Below, one piece after another: positions 5,581-5,962 of a DNA stretch of 5,962 nt (position 1 is its first letter; the number at the start of each line of letters is the position of its first letter). The translations under genes were made by a program, and so were the position numbers. The DNA comes from an uncultured Ruminococcus sp. (GTDB taxonomy: Bacteria; Bacillota; Clostridia; Oscillospirales; Ruminococcaceae), in the NCBI GenBank assembly GCA_947173865.1, contig CAMWGS010000132.1, positions 1-5,962 of the forward strand, given 5' to 3'. The notes under the pieces are model-generated. The model ran no database searches, was not told where the DNA came from, and was given only the letters and a program-made list of their open reading frames with translations.

Positions 5581-5962
5581 TCAAAGTTCTTTCTTTCCCA
5601 TCACAACCTCATAAATGAGAGATTTTTTATATTCTGTAAGTTTTTCTATGAGTGCCTGTTTTTTCTCAATGTCTGAATTTATTGCGGAACATTTTTTGTC
5701 AAGATAATCAACAATTTTATGTTGTTCTTTTAATGTTGGCAATGGTAAAATAAAATTTGAAAAATCTTTAGTTGAAATTTCTTTAAAGGTAGTTCCTGCT
5801 CCATACATATTAAATTGGTCAGTAAATACACTTATTGCAAAATAAAAATATTTAATTGATATTTCTTTCTTTGAAATACAAGCTAAACATCCCTGATTTA
5901 TACATAAAGTTTTTGAGGAAATAACAACATTTCCTATTGGTGCACGTTTTGAAAAAATAATG
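5581..5962 (-). CDS. hsdS: Type I restriction-modification specificity subunit HsdS, C-terminal part (partial)
   Basis: HsdS gives type I restriction enzymes their DNA target. The frame is open for 126 codons up to the window edge, so the start is outside; the Met codon at 5806-5808 is internal. The fragment covers the end of a target-recognition domain and the helical conserved region. RAPIGNVV (6-13) and NQGC (22-25) are typical of recognition domains. YGAGTTFKEISTKDFSNFIL and then PLPTLKEQHKIVDYLD are the standard exit to the long helix. A predicted coiled coil (about 82-118, IEKKQALIEKLTEYKKSLI) ends in YEVVMGKKEL, a natural HsdS terminus, so the 3' end is intact. GC is about 26% over 360 bp counted by hand, against roughly 40-50% in the thi genes sampled, which suggests separate origin. 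The partners hsdM and hsdR, if any, lie outside. Confidence 0.92.
   Translation of the reverse strand, partial: IIFSKRAPIGNVVISSKTLCINQGCLACISKKEISIKYFYFAISVFTDQFNMYGAGTTFKEISTKDFSNFILPLPTLKEQHKIVDYLDKKCSAINSDIEKKQALIEKLTEYKKSLIYEVVMGKKEL

Noticed and set aside
5581..5700. Possible promoter for thiS inside the end of hsdS
   Set aside because: The region is AT-rich with TATAAA-like runs, but I see no convincing pair of -35 and -10 boxes at proper spacing. It remains possible but is not supported.
5581..5808. Separate 75-residue gene starting at the Met codon 5806-5808
   Set aside because: The same frame is open to the window edge and carries HsdS motifs (RAPIGNVV, NQGC) before this Met, so it is an internal residue of a larger HsdS.
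1..5962. CRISPR arrays, tRNA or rRNA genes, insertion sequences, long repeats
   Set aside because: Coding genes fill the window with gaps of 19 bp or less, and I saw no repeated units, transposase motifs or RNA gene signatures.

Overview
This window is almost entirely a single minus-strand thiamine (vitamin B1) biosynthesis operon. Read in the direction of transcription, from high to low coordinates, the order is thiS, thiF, thiG, thiH, a TenI-like gene, thiE, a small membrane-protein gene of unknown function, thiD and thiC. Genes overlap or lie at most 12 bp apart, and no promoter, terminator or riboswitch is visible between them. The gene style (oxygen-sensitive ThiH rather than ThiO, short ThiF, AAGGAG-type ribosome binding sites, GC in the low to mid 40s percent, TTG starts) suggests an anaerobic Clostridia member. 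Ruminococcaceae/Oscillospiraceae is my best guess, but only an inference.

Right edge (5581-5962): the C-terminal half of a type I restriction-modification specificity subunit (HsdS), reading the same way as the operon and continuing beyond the window. It is much more AT-rich (about 26% GC by hand count) than the thi genes. It ends only 19 bp before thiS, so the leader where a TPP riboswitch would be expected is absent from this junction.

Centre (2677-5561): the thiazole half of the pathway. ThiS carries the sulfur, ThiF adenylates its Gly-Gly tail, ThiH makes dehydroglycine from tyrosine, and ThiG assembles the thiazole phosphate from these plus deoxyxylulose phosphate.

Left (432-2684): TenI probably aromatizes the thiazole, ThiD phosphorylates the pyrimidine (HMP to HMP-PP), and ThiE joins the two halves into thiamine phosphate. 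An 83-residue, one-helix protein (1224-1475) sits between thiE and thiD, coupled to thiE by an ATGA overlap.

Left edge (1-435): thiC, the HMP-phosphate synthase, starts normally but has an in-frame TAA after 127 codons, where the conserved GTVPxY segment should be. ThiC-like sequence then resumes in the same frame and meets a second TAA. This is either a real pseudogene, which would leave the cell able to make thiazole but dependent on salvaged pyrimidine, or base errors near a sequence end.

The most interesting points are the broken thiC, the hsdS-thiS junction without a riboswitch, and the unknown membrane protein inside the operon. I found no clear sign of a wholly new system.
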